In this document: piece by piece, positions 51,638 to 59,706 of the stretch
How the letters are laid out: every line of letters begins with the position of its first letter
Position numbering within the stretch: position 1 is the first letter of the stretch
The notes under the pieces: generated by a model
What the model was told of the DNA's origin: nothing
Seen by the model: only the letters and a program-made list of their open reading frames with translations
Database searches by the model: none
Program-made: the position numbers and the translations under genes
NCBI GenBank assembly: GCA_958439425.1
Contig: CAUBVH010000006.1
Coordinates: 28,572 to 92,571 of the forward strand
Direction: 5' to 3'
Source of the DNA: an uncultured Collinsella sp.
GTDB lineage: Bacteria; Actinomycetota; Coriobacteriia; Coriobacteriales; Coriobacteriaceae
Length of the DNA: 64,000 nucleotides

Positions 51638-52147
51638 CTAGTTCTCGGTTTGCTCAACCCGCACCTTGACGCGTGTCGGGTTGCCGTTGCTGTCATAGGT
51701 CTTGGCGTCAAGCGCCTGGATCTCGATGTATGCTTCGCCTTCTTTGATGTTGCCGGCGGGGCACGTCTCGATTGTCTTGCCGGTCTCGACCACACCGGAT
51801 TCGTACATGGTCTCGTCGTTTTGGATGACGCGGAATCGCTGGGGAAATTTATTGTCTTGGACGTTTTGCACGTTGACGCGCAGCTTGCCGTTCTCCTGCA
51901 GCTGAGCGACCGGCGCGACCGAGATCGTCATCATGTTGTCGCGGACGATGGCATCGAGCTCATCTTGGATTTCTTGTCGCGATTTACCCTCTGCCGTCGT
52001 GACTGAGGCACCCGCTTCGGGCACGGGCTGCGACTGCCAGTCGTATAGCCCTACGGCGATGAGGGCGCAGACGATAGCCAGGCAGACAACGACGAGTTTC
52101 TTGCGACGCCCCAGTCCTGCGAGGCGGGGCGGCTTCTTCGCACTCAT
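51638..52147 (-). CDS. Membrane-anchored protein of unknown function
   Basis: 169 residues; ATG 52147 overlaps the upstream stop by four bases (ATGA), with AAGGATG upstream. A basic N terminus (SAKKPPRLAGLGRRKK) precedes one membrane helix (about 18-37), then an outside domain of about 130 residues beginning with an acidic helix. Type II topology. Possibly an assembly or anchoring component of the surface locus. No family recognised. Confidence 0.75.
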   Translation of the reverse strand: MSAKKPPRLAGLGRRKKLVVVCLAIVCALIAVGLYDWQSQPVPEAGASVTTAEGKSRQEIQDELDAIVRDNMMTISVAPVAQLQENGKLRVNVQNVQDNKFPQRFRVIQNDETMYESGVVETGKTIETCPAGNIKEGEAYIEIQALDAKTYDSNGNPTRVKVRVEQTEN

Positions 52148-52440
52148 GCGGCATCCTTGGTGGTGTAGACACGTGCGAACGTGGACGGGTCCGCTCCAAA
52201 GAGCATGTGAAGCATCAGGCGGCGCGAGTAGATGAGCTCGTCGAAGTCGTGAGGGAGCTCGATGTCGTGGATACGAGCGATGTGGTGGGCGAGCGCCGAG
52301 AACGACTCGGGGTCGCAGATAACATCGGTGGTGACATGGTAGACCGCCGTATCGGGGAACGCCTCTTCGTCGAAAGGCAGGAGATAGGGATCGTCGTCGA
52401 CCTCGATGGCGACGCCGTACTGGGGCCAGTAATATGCCAT
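52144..52440 (-). CDS. Small cytoplasmic protein, first gene of the surface locus
   Basis: 98 residues from ATG 52440, with GGGAGG five bases upstream. No signal or membrane helix. Sequence is rich in Asp, Tyr, His and Phe (YYWPQYGVAIEVDDDPYLLPFD). No family recognised. Translation is coupled to the next gene by an ATGA overlap, so it belongs with the five-gene exported-protein locus; it might be regulatory. Confidence 0.72.
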   Translation of the reverse strand: MAYYWPQYGVAIEVDDDPYLLPFDEEAFPDTAVYHVTTDVICDPESFSALAHHIARIHDIELPHDFDELIYSRRLMLHMLFGADPSTFARVYTTKDAA

Positions 52441-52785
52441 GGGAACCTCCCTGCTCTTGGGCCAAACCTTCTCTTGGCTTTGGCTGTCGACGCCGACCCT
52501 ATCAGTCGCAACTTGACCAATTTCTGACCAAATGCTTGACGGATTGGTGTCTCCGCAGGTAAAAGGCAGCAAAAATTACTTCAACTTTTTTCGAGCGACA
52601 ATCGAGCGATCGGCGACGGCGTGACCATATGTGTTAAAAGCTTCGTCTGCCGAGGAAGACTTGCCGTTCGCCGAATTGCACGAACGTAAAAAACGCCAAT
52701 TATGGAGACGGTCTCGAACACGTCGACGAAACGATGCGGTAACATCTCCCTGCAAATACTGTAGTTAGCTAAAGGGGGAGTTCGC
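52441..52785. other. 345-base divergent intergenic region
   Basis: No gene is supported here. It must hold promoters for the surface locus (leftward) and the LDH operon (rightward). TGACCAA occurs at 52514-52520 and 52525-52531, exactly eleven bases apart. GAGAC-G-GTCTC near 52717-52727 is a short palindrome in the half nearer LDH. TGCAAATACT lies about 35 bases before the LDH start and may be its -10 region. Confidence 0.4.
52514..52531 (-). promoter_or_regulatory. Tandem TTGGTCA sites upstream of the surface locus
   Basis: Two TTGGTCA copies on the minus strand, one helical turn apart, about 75-90 bases before the first gene. Probable activator or repressor half-sites. Confidence 0.4.
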
Positions 52786-54387
52786 GTGTCTGCAACCATC
52801 AAACCCTTCACCGACGAGTTCGAAGAGTATGGCCGCGATGAGTCTCGCACATCGGGCGAGGCCTCAAGCATCTCGTTTCCGACAACGGAGAACGAGGTCC
52901 GCGCCATTTTGAAAAAGCTCCATGCCGAGCGTGTCCCGGTGACGGTTCAGGGCGCCCGGACCGGTCTTGCCGCCGGCGCCGTGCCTCATGGCGGTCACAT
53001 TCTCAATACTTCCCGCATGAATCGCTACTTGGGCCTTCGCCGCGATGAACAAGGCCGCTTTCTGCTGCGCGTGGAGCCGGGCGTTGTGCTTTCGGAACTG
53101 CGCAAGCAGCTGGGCAAGAAGGTACTGCCGGCCGCTGGCTGGGACCAGGCATCGCTTAAGGCCTACGATGAGTTTCAAGAGGCTCGCGAGCAGTTCTTTC
53201 CCACCGATCCCACCGAGGCATCTGCCTGTCTGGGCGGCATGGCGGCATGCAACGCCTCCGGCGCCCGCAGCTACGCTTACGGCCCCATGCGCCCGCATAT
53301 CACGGGACTCCACGTCGCGCTGGCTGATGGCGGTTTGCTTGAGCTTCACCGCGGCGAGGCTTTTGCCCGGGGCCGTCACCTGTCGCTCGTGACGGCAGAG
53401 GGCCACACACTCGAGCTCGATCTTCCTGGCTACACCGTGCCCAAGACCAAAAATGCCTCGGGTTATTTTGTTGCGGACGATATGGACGCCATCGACCTCT
53501 TTATCGGCGCTTGTGGCACGCTCGGCGTTATCACTGAGCTCGAGATTGCCCTGCAAGCGGCACCTGCGGTCGTTTGGGGTGTGAGCTGCTTTTTCGATAG
53601 CGAAGACAAGGCCGTGTCCTTTACCGATTCCGTGCGCCCCGTCCTGTCCCATGCGGCCGCCATCGAGTACTTCGATGCTGGCGCCCTGGATATTCTACGT
53701 CGCCAGCGCGAGCAGTCGACGGCGTTTGCCTCGCTGCCGGCGCTCGACAAAGAGGCGAAGGTCTGTGTTTATGTGGAACTCGACTGCGATGACGAGGCCC
53801 AGGCGACCGAGGAGCTGTACCGCCTGGGATGGGTGCTGGAGCTTGCGGGCGGCCGCGACGATGCGACATGGGTCGCGCGCACCGAGGTCGATCGCGAGTG
53901 TCAGCGGTTCTTCCGCCACGCGGTGCCCGAGAGCGTCAACATGCTTATCGACGAGCGTCGCCGCACGGATCCCACCATCACCAAACTGGGTTCGGACATG
54001 TCGGTGCCCAATGCACGCCTTGCCGATGTCATCGCCCTTTATCGTCGTACGTTGGCCGAAAGCGGGCTTGAATCTGCCGCCTGGGGTCACATCGGCAACA
54101 ACCATCTGCATGTGAACATCCTTCCGCGCGATGCGCAAGACTACCGTCGTGGTGGAGAACTCTTTGCCCAGTGGGCTTCCGAGGTCACGGCCATGCGCGG
54201 TGCCGTTTCTGCCGAGCATGGCGTCGGCAAGATCAAGGCGGGCTTCTTGGAGACGATGTACGGCCACGAGGCCATGGTCGAGTCGGCGCGTCTCAAACTC
54301 CAGCTCGATCCTGCCGGCCAGCTTGGTCGCGGCAACCTGTTTGCGGAGAAGCTCTTGGATGAGCTCGTCCAGAAAGGGGGCGCGTGA
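52786..54387 (+). CDS. FAD-linked D-lactate dehydrogenase-like oxidase
   Basis: 533 residues, GTG after GGGGGAG. The N-terminal FAD-binding domain has VPVTVQGARTGLAAGAVPHGG and CLGGMAACNASGARSYAYG, and the C-terminal FAD-linked oxidase domain has WGHIGNNHLHVNILP and AEHGVGKIKAGF, as in GlcD/LDH enzymes. It is followed directly by etfB and etfA, the last with a ferredoxin domain. This is the make-up of the electron-confurcating lactate dehydrogenase/Etf complex known from Acetobacterium. It probably oxidises lactate with NAD+ while consuming reduced ferredoxin. Glycolate is a possible alternative substrate. Confidence 0.88.
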   Translation: MSATIKPFTDEFEEYGRDESRTSGEASSISFPTTENEVRAILKKLHAERVPVTVQGARTGLAAGAVPHGGHILNTSRMNRYLGLRRDEQGRFLLRVEPGVVLSELRKQLGKKVLPAAGWDQASLKAYDEFQEAREQFFPTDPTEASACLGGMAACNASGARSYAYGPMRPHITGLHVALADGGLLELHRGEAFARGRHLSLVTAEGHTLELDLPGYTVPKTKNASGYFVADDMDAIDLFIGACGTLGVITELEIALQAAPAVVWGVSCFFDSEDKAVSFTDSVRPVLSHAAAIEYFDAGALDILRRQREQSTAFASLPALDKEAKVCVYVELDCDDEAQATEELYRLGWVLELAGGRDDATWVARTEVDRECQRFFRHAVPESVNMLIDERRRTDPTITKLGSDMSVPNARLADVIALYRRTLAESGLESAAWGHIGNNHLHVNILPRDAQDYRRGGELFAQWASEVTAMRGAVSAEHGVGKIKAGFLETMYGHEAMVESARLKLQLDPAGQLGRGNLFAEKLLDELVQKGGA

Positions 54388-54389
54388 AG

Positions 54390-55205
54390 ATGAGCGATTT
54401 CCATATGGTGGTGTGCGTCAAGGCCGTGCCCGGAAGCACCGAGGTCAAGATGGACCCCAAGACCAATACCATCGTACGCGATGGCAAGCAGGCGGTCATT
54501 AATCCCTTTGATGCGAGCGCTTTGGAATGCGCGCTGGCGCTGAAAGACGACTTTATCGGCTTTGGCATGGACGTGCGCGTAACGGTGGTGTCGATGGGCA
54601 TTCCCGCGACCGAATCGCTGCTGCGCGACTGCATCGCCCGCGGTGCCGACGACGCGCTGCTGCTGACCGACCGAGCCTTTGCGGGCGCCGATACCCTAGC
54701 CACCACCTATGCCCTCAAATGCGGCATCGAGGCACTCGATGAGGACTTTGACCTGCTCATCTGCGGCAAGATGGCAGTGGACGGCGATACGGCCCAGATC
54801 GGCCCCGAGCTGGCCGGCGCCTTTGGGGTCCCCTGCGTGACCGACGTGAGCTGTGTGCAGAGCGCGGGATTTACGACGTGTGGCTCGCTGGCGCTCGTCC
54901 ACGGCTGCGATGCCGGCGAGGAGACGGTGTACCTGGAGATGCCGTGTGCGATGACGACCGCCAAGGAGATTGGCCAGCTGCGCATGCCGAGTATTGCCGG
55001 TATTCGCGCGGCCGAGGATGCAGACGTGCGTGTGGCCAGCGCTGCCGACGTAAACGCCGATCCCTCGCGTTGCGGCCTTGCCGGATCACCGACGCAGGTC
55101 GTGCGCTCGTTTGTGCCCGACCGTGACCAAACGTGCGAGGCCGTTGAGGGAACGGCGTCCGAGCAGGCGGTAAAACTTGCCAAGATTATCGAGGGGATGG
55201 CATAG
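54390..55205 (+). CDS. etfB: Electron transfer flavoprotein subunit beta
   Basis: 271 residues. ATG 54390 has GGGGG about ten bases upstream; a GTG at 54384 overlapping the LDH stop is possible. EtfB signature: VVCVKAVPGS at the start, NPFDASALECALALKD, and CGKMAVDGDTAQIGPELAGA. The last motif lies in the nucleotide-binding loop, where bifurcating Etfs bind FAD. It forms a heterodimer with EtfA and passes electrons to and from the LDH. Confidence 0.95.
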   Translation: MSDFHMVVCVKAVPGSTEVKMDPKTNTIVRDGKQAVINPFDASALECALALKDDFIGFGMDVRVTVVSMGIPATESLLRDCIARGADDALLLTDRAFAGADTLATTYALKCGIEALDEDFDLLICGKMAVDGDTAQIGPELAGAFGVPCVTDVSCVQSAGFTTCGSLALVHGCDAGEETVYLEMPCAMTTAKEIGQLRMPSIAGIRAAEDADVRVASAADVNADPSRCGLAGSPTQVVRSFVPDRDQTCEAVEGTASEQAVKLAKIIEGMA

Positions 55206-56411
55206 ATGAGCGGGCTGATTATCGATGGCGAAGCCTGTATCGGCTGCGGTCGCTGCGTTCGCGCCTGCGCCTCGGGCGGCATTGTGGTGGAGGGTGAGCG
55301 CCCCAATCGCTGTGCCCGCGTAACCGACGGCTGTATCCTGTGCGGTGGGTGCGTCGACGCCTGCCCCGTCAACGCCATCTCGATTGAGCGCGACGAGGCC
55401 GCCGGCGCGGCAGACCTTGACGCATATCGAGACATCTGGATCTTCGTGCAGACTGACGAGCACGATGCCGTTGCATCCGTGGCCTTCGAGCTCATGGGCA
55501 AGGGGCGCGAGCTTGCCGATGCCCGCGGCTGCCGTCTGGTGGCACTGGTCGGCATGAGCCCCGAGGGCTCACTCGGGGACCTGGAGCATCTGATTTGCGC
55601 CGGTGCGGACGAAGTTCTGGTCTGTCGTGACGAGCGCCTGCGTCAGAACGACGCGGAGGTCTACGCCCGCTTGATCTGCGATTTGGTAGCCGAGCGCAAG
55701 CCCGAGGCCATTCTGTACGGCGCGACCGCCTTTGGTCGCGAGCTGGCGCCCGGTGTGGCCGTGCGCTTGCAGACGGGCCTTACGGCCGATTGCACGGTGC
55801 TTTCGATGGATACGGAGACGGGTCTGCTGCAGCAGACGCGCCCGGCGTTTGGCGGCAACCTGATGGCCACCATTATCTGCCCCAACCACCGTCCTCAGAT
55901 GGCAACGGTGCGCCCCGGCATCATTAAGGCGCCCGAGTTTGACTATAGCCGCTCCGGCACGATTGCCCAGGTAGTGCTAGCGGATGACGTTAAGGCCCGT
56001 GTCGAGATCTCGATTCCCGCCGAGGAGTGGGGACAGCAGGCCTCAATTGCCGATGCCGAGCGTCTAGTCGTGGTGGGCCGCGGCATCGGCTCCAAGAAAA
56101 ACCTACCGCTGATGCGAAAGCTTGCCGAGGCTCTGGGTGCCGAGCTTGGCTGCACGCGCCCCGTGGTGGAGGCCGGCTGGCTGGAGTATCGCCACCAAAT
56201 TGGCCAGACGGGTGTATCGGTCTCGCCCAAGCTCCTCGTGAGCATCGGTGTCTCGGGCGCTATCCAGCATCTCGCCGGCATCGGTGGGGCGGAGTGCATT
56301 GTCGCCATCAATGAGGACCCGGATGCCCCCATCTTCGGTGCCGCCCAGTACAAGGTCGTCGGCGATGCCGTTGAGATCGTTGAGGAACTGCTGGCTCAGC
56401 TCGAGTGCTAA
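55206..56411 (+). CDS. etfA: Electron transfer flavoprotein subunit alpha with ferredoxin domain
   Basis: 401 residues; ATG directly after the etfB stop. Residues 1-60 carry two [4Fe-4S] motifs: Cys11, 14, 17, 21 and Cys43, 46, 49, 53. The EtfA core follows (about 72-395) with the C-terminal FAD site in VVGRGIGSKKNLP and GVSGAIQHLAGI. The added ferredoxin domain is typical of lactate-linked bifurcating Etfs. Its stop overlaps the convergent HD-gene stop by four bases. Confidence 0.95.
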   Translation: MSGLIIDGEACIGCGRCVRACASGGIVVEGERPNRCARVTDGCILCGGCVDACPVNAISIERDEAAGAADLDAYRDIWIFVQTDEHDAVASVAFELMGKGRELADARGCRLVALVGMSPEGSLGDLEHLICAGADEVLVCRDERLRQNDAEVYARLICDLVAERKPEAILYGATAFGRELAPGVAVRLQTGLTADCTVLSMDTETGLLQQTRPAFGGNLMATIICPNHRPQMATVRPGIIKAPEFDYSRSGTIAQVVLADDVKARVEISIPAEEWGQQASIADAERLVVVGRGIGSKKNLPLMRKLAEALGAELGCTRPVVEAGWLEYRHQIGQTGVSVSPKLLVSIGVSGAIQHLAGIGGAECIVAINEDPDAPIFGAAQYKVVGDAVEIVEELLAQLEC

Positions 56412-57220
56412 GCGCTTGCCAGCCAGCGGCGCAGCTCGTCCTTAAGGCGGCTCCAGGTTGCCTGCGCGGCGGGGTCGGTAAAGGGTCGCGTAATGCCAAA
56501 GGGCGCGTCGAGCAGGCGATAGATATCGCCTTGCTCGCGCGCCAGTGCACGGCTTGCCGGATGGACGAGCTCAAACATAAAGCAGATGAGCCCCACCAGG
56601 TAGTCCGCCGGCTCGTTGCGCTCGTCACGCGCGACGCAGCGATGCTCGTCAAAGGCGGTAAGCGCCGGTGTCGAGAAGTGGCTGGCGAGAAACGTGTCCT
56701 CATCCACCTTGAGGATGGTGTCGACGGTGCTGTCGGCGATGGTGCGCATAATGTCGATCTTGTCACCATCGCGCACGATATCGCAGAAGCTCCGCGTGCG
56801 CTCGTCGAGCTGCGAGGGTAGACGGAAATCGCTGTGATAGGCAATGCTCGCTCGGATGAGCTCATCTTCTGCCGGGTCATCGATAAAGTCGCGGATACTC
56901 GTTACGGCGGGTGCATCGGCGGGATTCTCGCCAAAGAGGACCTCGATGCCCAGCGCCGCATGGCTCATGCTCTCGGCGTCCTTAAAGGTGTCCCAGCGCC
57001 GCAGCTGCTCAAAGCGGCCCATATCGTGTAGCAGGCCGCAAAGCCATGCCAGGTCAATATCTTCTGACGACCAGCCCTGCTCGCGCGCTATGGCATCGCA
57101 TGCCTCGGCCACGTGGTACGTATGCTCGATTTTGAGCGCGATGCGTGGATTGGTGGCGTCGTAGGCATCGGTGTAGCTTTTGAAGGCCGCGCGCGCCCGG
57201 TCTCGATCGATAGCTGTCAT
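56408..57220 (-). CDS. HD-domain phosphohydrolase
   Basis: 270 residues. HD-fold metal ligands: KIEHTYHVAEA (His), CGLLHDMGRFEQ (His-Asp), YHSDF and DGDKIDIM (Asp). It probably hydrolyses a nucleotide or other phosphate ester. Convergent with etfA with overlapping stops. No link to neighbours is evident. Confidence 0.85.
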   Translation of the reverse strand: MTAIDRDRARAAFKSYTDAYDATNPRIALKIEHTYHVAEACDAIAREQGWSSEDIDLAWLCGLLHDMGRFEQLRRWDTFKDAESMSHAALGIEVLFGENPADAPAVTSIRDFIDDPAEDELIRASIAYHSDFRLPSQLDERTRSFCDIVRDGDKIDIMRTIADSTVDTILKVDEDTFLASHFSTPALTAFDEHRCVARDERNEPADYLVGLICFMFELVHPASRALAREQGDIYRLLDAPFGITRPFTDPAAQATWSRLKDELRRWLASA

Positions 57221-57346
57221 AATGACTTCCTAAAAAGTTGTGTCTTTCGATCCGGTGGCAATTGTAGGTGAACTCGGTTGCTGTCGGATGATGATTCTGC
57301 CGTGTCGCTACATGCGGCTCGGAGACCTTGTCAGGATGAGAAGCGT

Positions 57347-58039
57347 ATGGTGCTCAAAATCGTTAGAACCGTCTGGCCGGTGATGCTTACCTATGTTGCG
57401 ATAGGCGCGCCGTGCGGAATGATCATGGGGCAGACGGGAATGGAGCCCTGGATGGTCTTTGCTCTGAGCAGCACGTTTGTGACGGGCAGCGGCCAGTTTA
57501 TGATCTGCAATCTTTGGCTGGCGGGCGTACCGGCACCTTCGATTATCGCGAGCGTCGCCGCCATCTCATCGCGCTTTGCACTTTATTCGGCATCGATCGC
57601 ACCCCATCTGGCGGGCGCCTCGAAGCGTCAGACGCTGGCTGTTGCCGCGACGCTCACCGAGGAGGCATACGGCATCTCGCTTGCCAAGCTGGTTGAGGGG
57701 GAGGATTGGGGCCCGCGCGAATCCTTCGTGCTCAACGTGATCCTCATCGCGACATGGGGCGCTTCGTGCACGATGGGTGCCATCGCCGGTGCCGTTGCCG
57801 ATGTTCCCACCGCTATTGCGAGTTTCGTCTGCACCTCGCTCTTTATCTGCCTGCTCTTTTCGCAGCGGCTGTCGCGCGGCAACGTTGTCGCGGCGGTTTC
57901 GGGCGCGGTGTCCGTCGCCGTATGCAAGTTCTTGGGCCTCGTGAATATTGCCGTGCCGGCAAGCGTCGTGGTCGGCATTACCATTGCGCTGGCGTGCGAT
58001 GCTGTATTTGACGGAAGAGGTGCCCGCGATGCCCGTTAA
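57347..58039 (+). CDS. azlC: AzlC-family branched-chain amino acid exporter subunit
   Basis: 230 residues from ATG 57347 (AGGATGAG upstream). The AzlC pattern is clear: YVAIGAPCGMIMGQTGMEPW, FVTGSGQFM, SSRFALYSASIAPHL, TLTEEAYG. It forms the large subunit of the AzlCD exporter (LIV exporter family) of the plasma membrane, exporting branched-chain amino acids. It overlaps azlD by eleven bases. Confidence 0.93.
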   Translation: MVLKIVRTVWPVMLTYVAIGAPCGMIMGQTGMEPWMVFALSSTFVTGSGQFMICNLWLAGVPAPSIIASVAAISSRFALYSASIAPHLAGASKRQTLAVAATLTEEAYGISLAKLVEGEDWGPRESFVLNVILIATWGASCTMGAIAGAVADVPTAIASFVCTSLFICLLFSQRLSRGNVVAAVSGAVSVAVCKFLGLVNIAVPASVVVGITIALACDAVFDGRGARDAR

Positions 58040-58352
58040 CGAGTTCTTGGTTCTGTGGCTGTCGTCGTGGGCTGCTATCGCGTTCTTTCGCATCGCGCCG
58101 GCGTTCGCTTTGCGCGGGCGGACCCTGTCGCCCCGCATTACCGAGGCCCTGGGCTATATCCCGCCCGCCGCCTTTGCCGCGCTGGTCGCCAACGACTTGG
58201 TGAGTCCCGGCGCGTTCGACGCGGGGCTCTGGCCTGCCTTGGTTCCCTGGATTGCGGCCGCCGGCGTCGTGGTCGTGGCGGTCAAGACAAAATCGATGCT
58301 GTGGTGCTGCGTCTCGGGCATCGTACTCTATATCGTCTTGAGCCTTATATAG
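58029..58352 (+). CDS. azlD: AzlD-family transporter small subunit
   Basis: 107 residues from ATG 58029, inside the end of azlC, after GAAGAGG. Four hydrophobic helices; RITEALGYIPPAAFAALVANDL is the family hallmark. It pairs with AzlC. Confidence 0.92.
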   Translation: MPVNEFLVLWLSSWAAIAFFRIAPAFALRGRTLSPRITEALGYIPPAAFAALVANDLVSPGAFDAGLWPALVPWIAAAGVVVVAVKTKSMLWCCVSGIVLYIVLSLI

Positions 58353-58502
58353 GGGTGGCGTCGCGGGCGCCGAATCTCGTTCCATCCCAGCTTGTCGAAT
58401 TTTTCACCGAGCTGGTCTATTTCTTCTGGTACCATGGTCAAACTTTACTGTAGCAAAGCGTGACGTGGGCTTTTGTACCCCGTCAGCGGAAATGGGGGTT
58501 TC

Positions 58503-59525
58503 ATGGCACAGGAAGCGAACGCCAACGAGCAAAAGAAATTCAAGGTCCCGCGCATCCCGGGCGACATCATGATCTATCCGATGATCGTCGGTCTTTTGCT
58601 CAACACCTTCTGCCCGCAGGTTTTTGAGATCGGCGGCTTCTTTACGGCTGCCTGCCGCGGTGGCTCCAATACCATCGTCGCCGCGATCCTGCTGTTTGTG
58701 GGCGCCGGCATCAGCTTTAAGTCCACGCCGGGTGCCATCAAGACCGGCATCGTCGTGCTGATCCCCAAGCTGGTCGTCGCAGCGGCTCTCGGCCTGGGCG
58801 TGGCATATTTCTTTAACGACAACTTCCTGGGTCTGAGTTCCGTGTCTATCATCGGCGGCATCACGTTTTGCAACATGGCGCTCTATACGGGCATCATGGG
58901 CGAGTTTGGCGATGAGTCCGAGCAGGGCGCCGTCGGTATCCTGTTCTTTACGGCCGGCCCTGCCGTCACGATGATCATCCTCGGTGTTTCCGGCCTCGCC
59001 AACATTCCCATTGGCACCATTATCGGCTCCATCTTGCCACTCGTTATTGGCATGGTTCTGGGCAACCTGTTCCCGTTTATCAAGAACCTGCTGGTCCCCG
59101 GCGCCAATCCCGCGATCGCTGTCATCGGTTTTCAGCTCGGTGCGTCCATGAGCCTGTCGAGCTTTATCACCGGCGGTATTTCCGGCATCTTGCTGGGCCT
59201 TGTCACGCTGTTTGTCGTCGGTCCCATCACCTTTGCGTTCGAGCGTCTGTGCGGCGGCAATGGCAAGGCCGCTGTGGCTTGCTCCACCATTGCCGGCACG
59301 GCTATGACCACACCGGTTGCCCTCGCCGAGGTCGCACCGCGTTACGCCGAGCTTGCGCCCACCGCGTACGCTCAGATCGCCACCGCCGTTATCATCACGG
59401 CGATCATGGCTCCGATTCTGACTGGCTGGGTCGACAAGAAGTTCTGCCAAGGCAAGGAGGATCTGTCGCCTGTCGGTGTCGAGGCCATCGAGGAGGCCGT
59501 CGCGACTGACATCGATGGCGAGTAG
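58503..59525 (+). CDS. kdgT: 2-keto-3-deoxygluconate permease
   Basis: 340 residues from ATG 58503 (GGGGG upstream). Ten or so hydrophobic helices. KdgT hallmarks: VPRIPGDIMIYPMIVGLLLNT at the start, FKSTPGAIKTGIVVLIPKL, and GNGKAAVACSTIAGTAMTTP. It imports 2-keto-3-deoxygluconate with H+, an intermediate of pectin/uronate breakdown. No kdgK or kdgA is beside it. A strong terminator follows. Confidence 0.93.
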   Translation: MAQEANANEQKKFKVPRIPGDIMIYPMIVGLLLNTFCPQVFEIGGFFTAACRGGSNTIVAAILLFVGAGISFKSTPGAIKTGIVVLIPKLVVAAALGLGVAYFFNDNFLGLSSVSIIGGITFCNMALYTGIMGEFGDESEQGAVGILFFTAGPAVTMIILGVSGLANIPIGTIIGSILPLVIGMVLGNLFPFIKNLLVPGANPAIAVIGFQLGASMSLSSFITGGISGILLGLVTLFVVGPITFAFERLCGGNGKAAVACSTIAGTAMTTPVALAEVAPRYAELAPTAYAQIATAVIITAIMAPILTGWVDKKFCQGKEDLSPVGVEAIEEAVATDIDGE

Positions 59526-59574
59526 CAATCGATACCCATCAATGATGCCGGCGTGTGCAATTCGCGCCGTATGG

Positions 59575-59614
59575 GCGCCCGAACAGAAACTGTTTTGCAG
59601 TGATGTTCGGGCGC
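59575..59614 (+). terminator. Terminator of kdgT
   Basis: Eleven-bp stem GCGCCCGAACA (59575-59585) with TGTTCGGGCGC (59604-59614), then TCTGCTATTATT. Confidence 0.85.
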
Positions 59615-59626
59615 TCTGCTATTATT

Positions 59627-59651
59627 CCCTTTACCCCTGCGGAGTAAAGGG
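59627..59651. other. Hairpin in the leader of the diguanylate cyclase
   Basis: CCCTTTAC pairs with GTAAAGGG around a nine-base loop, about 55 bases upstream of the cyclase start. Possible leader structure or operator. Confidence 0.4.
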
Positions 59652-59706
59652 GTGTTTATTGCCCTGATTCGAATTGGGCGATTCTGACCACTTGGGTATT
59701 GAAGGG

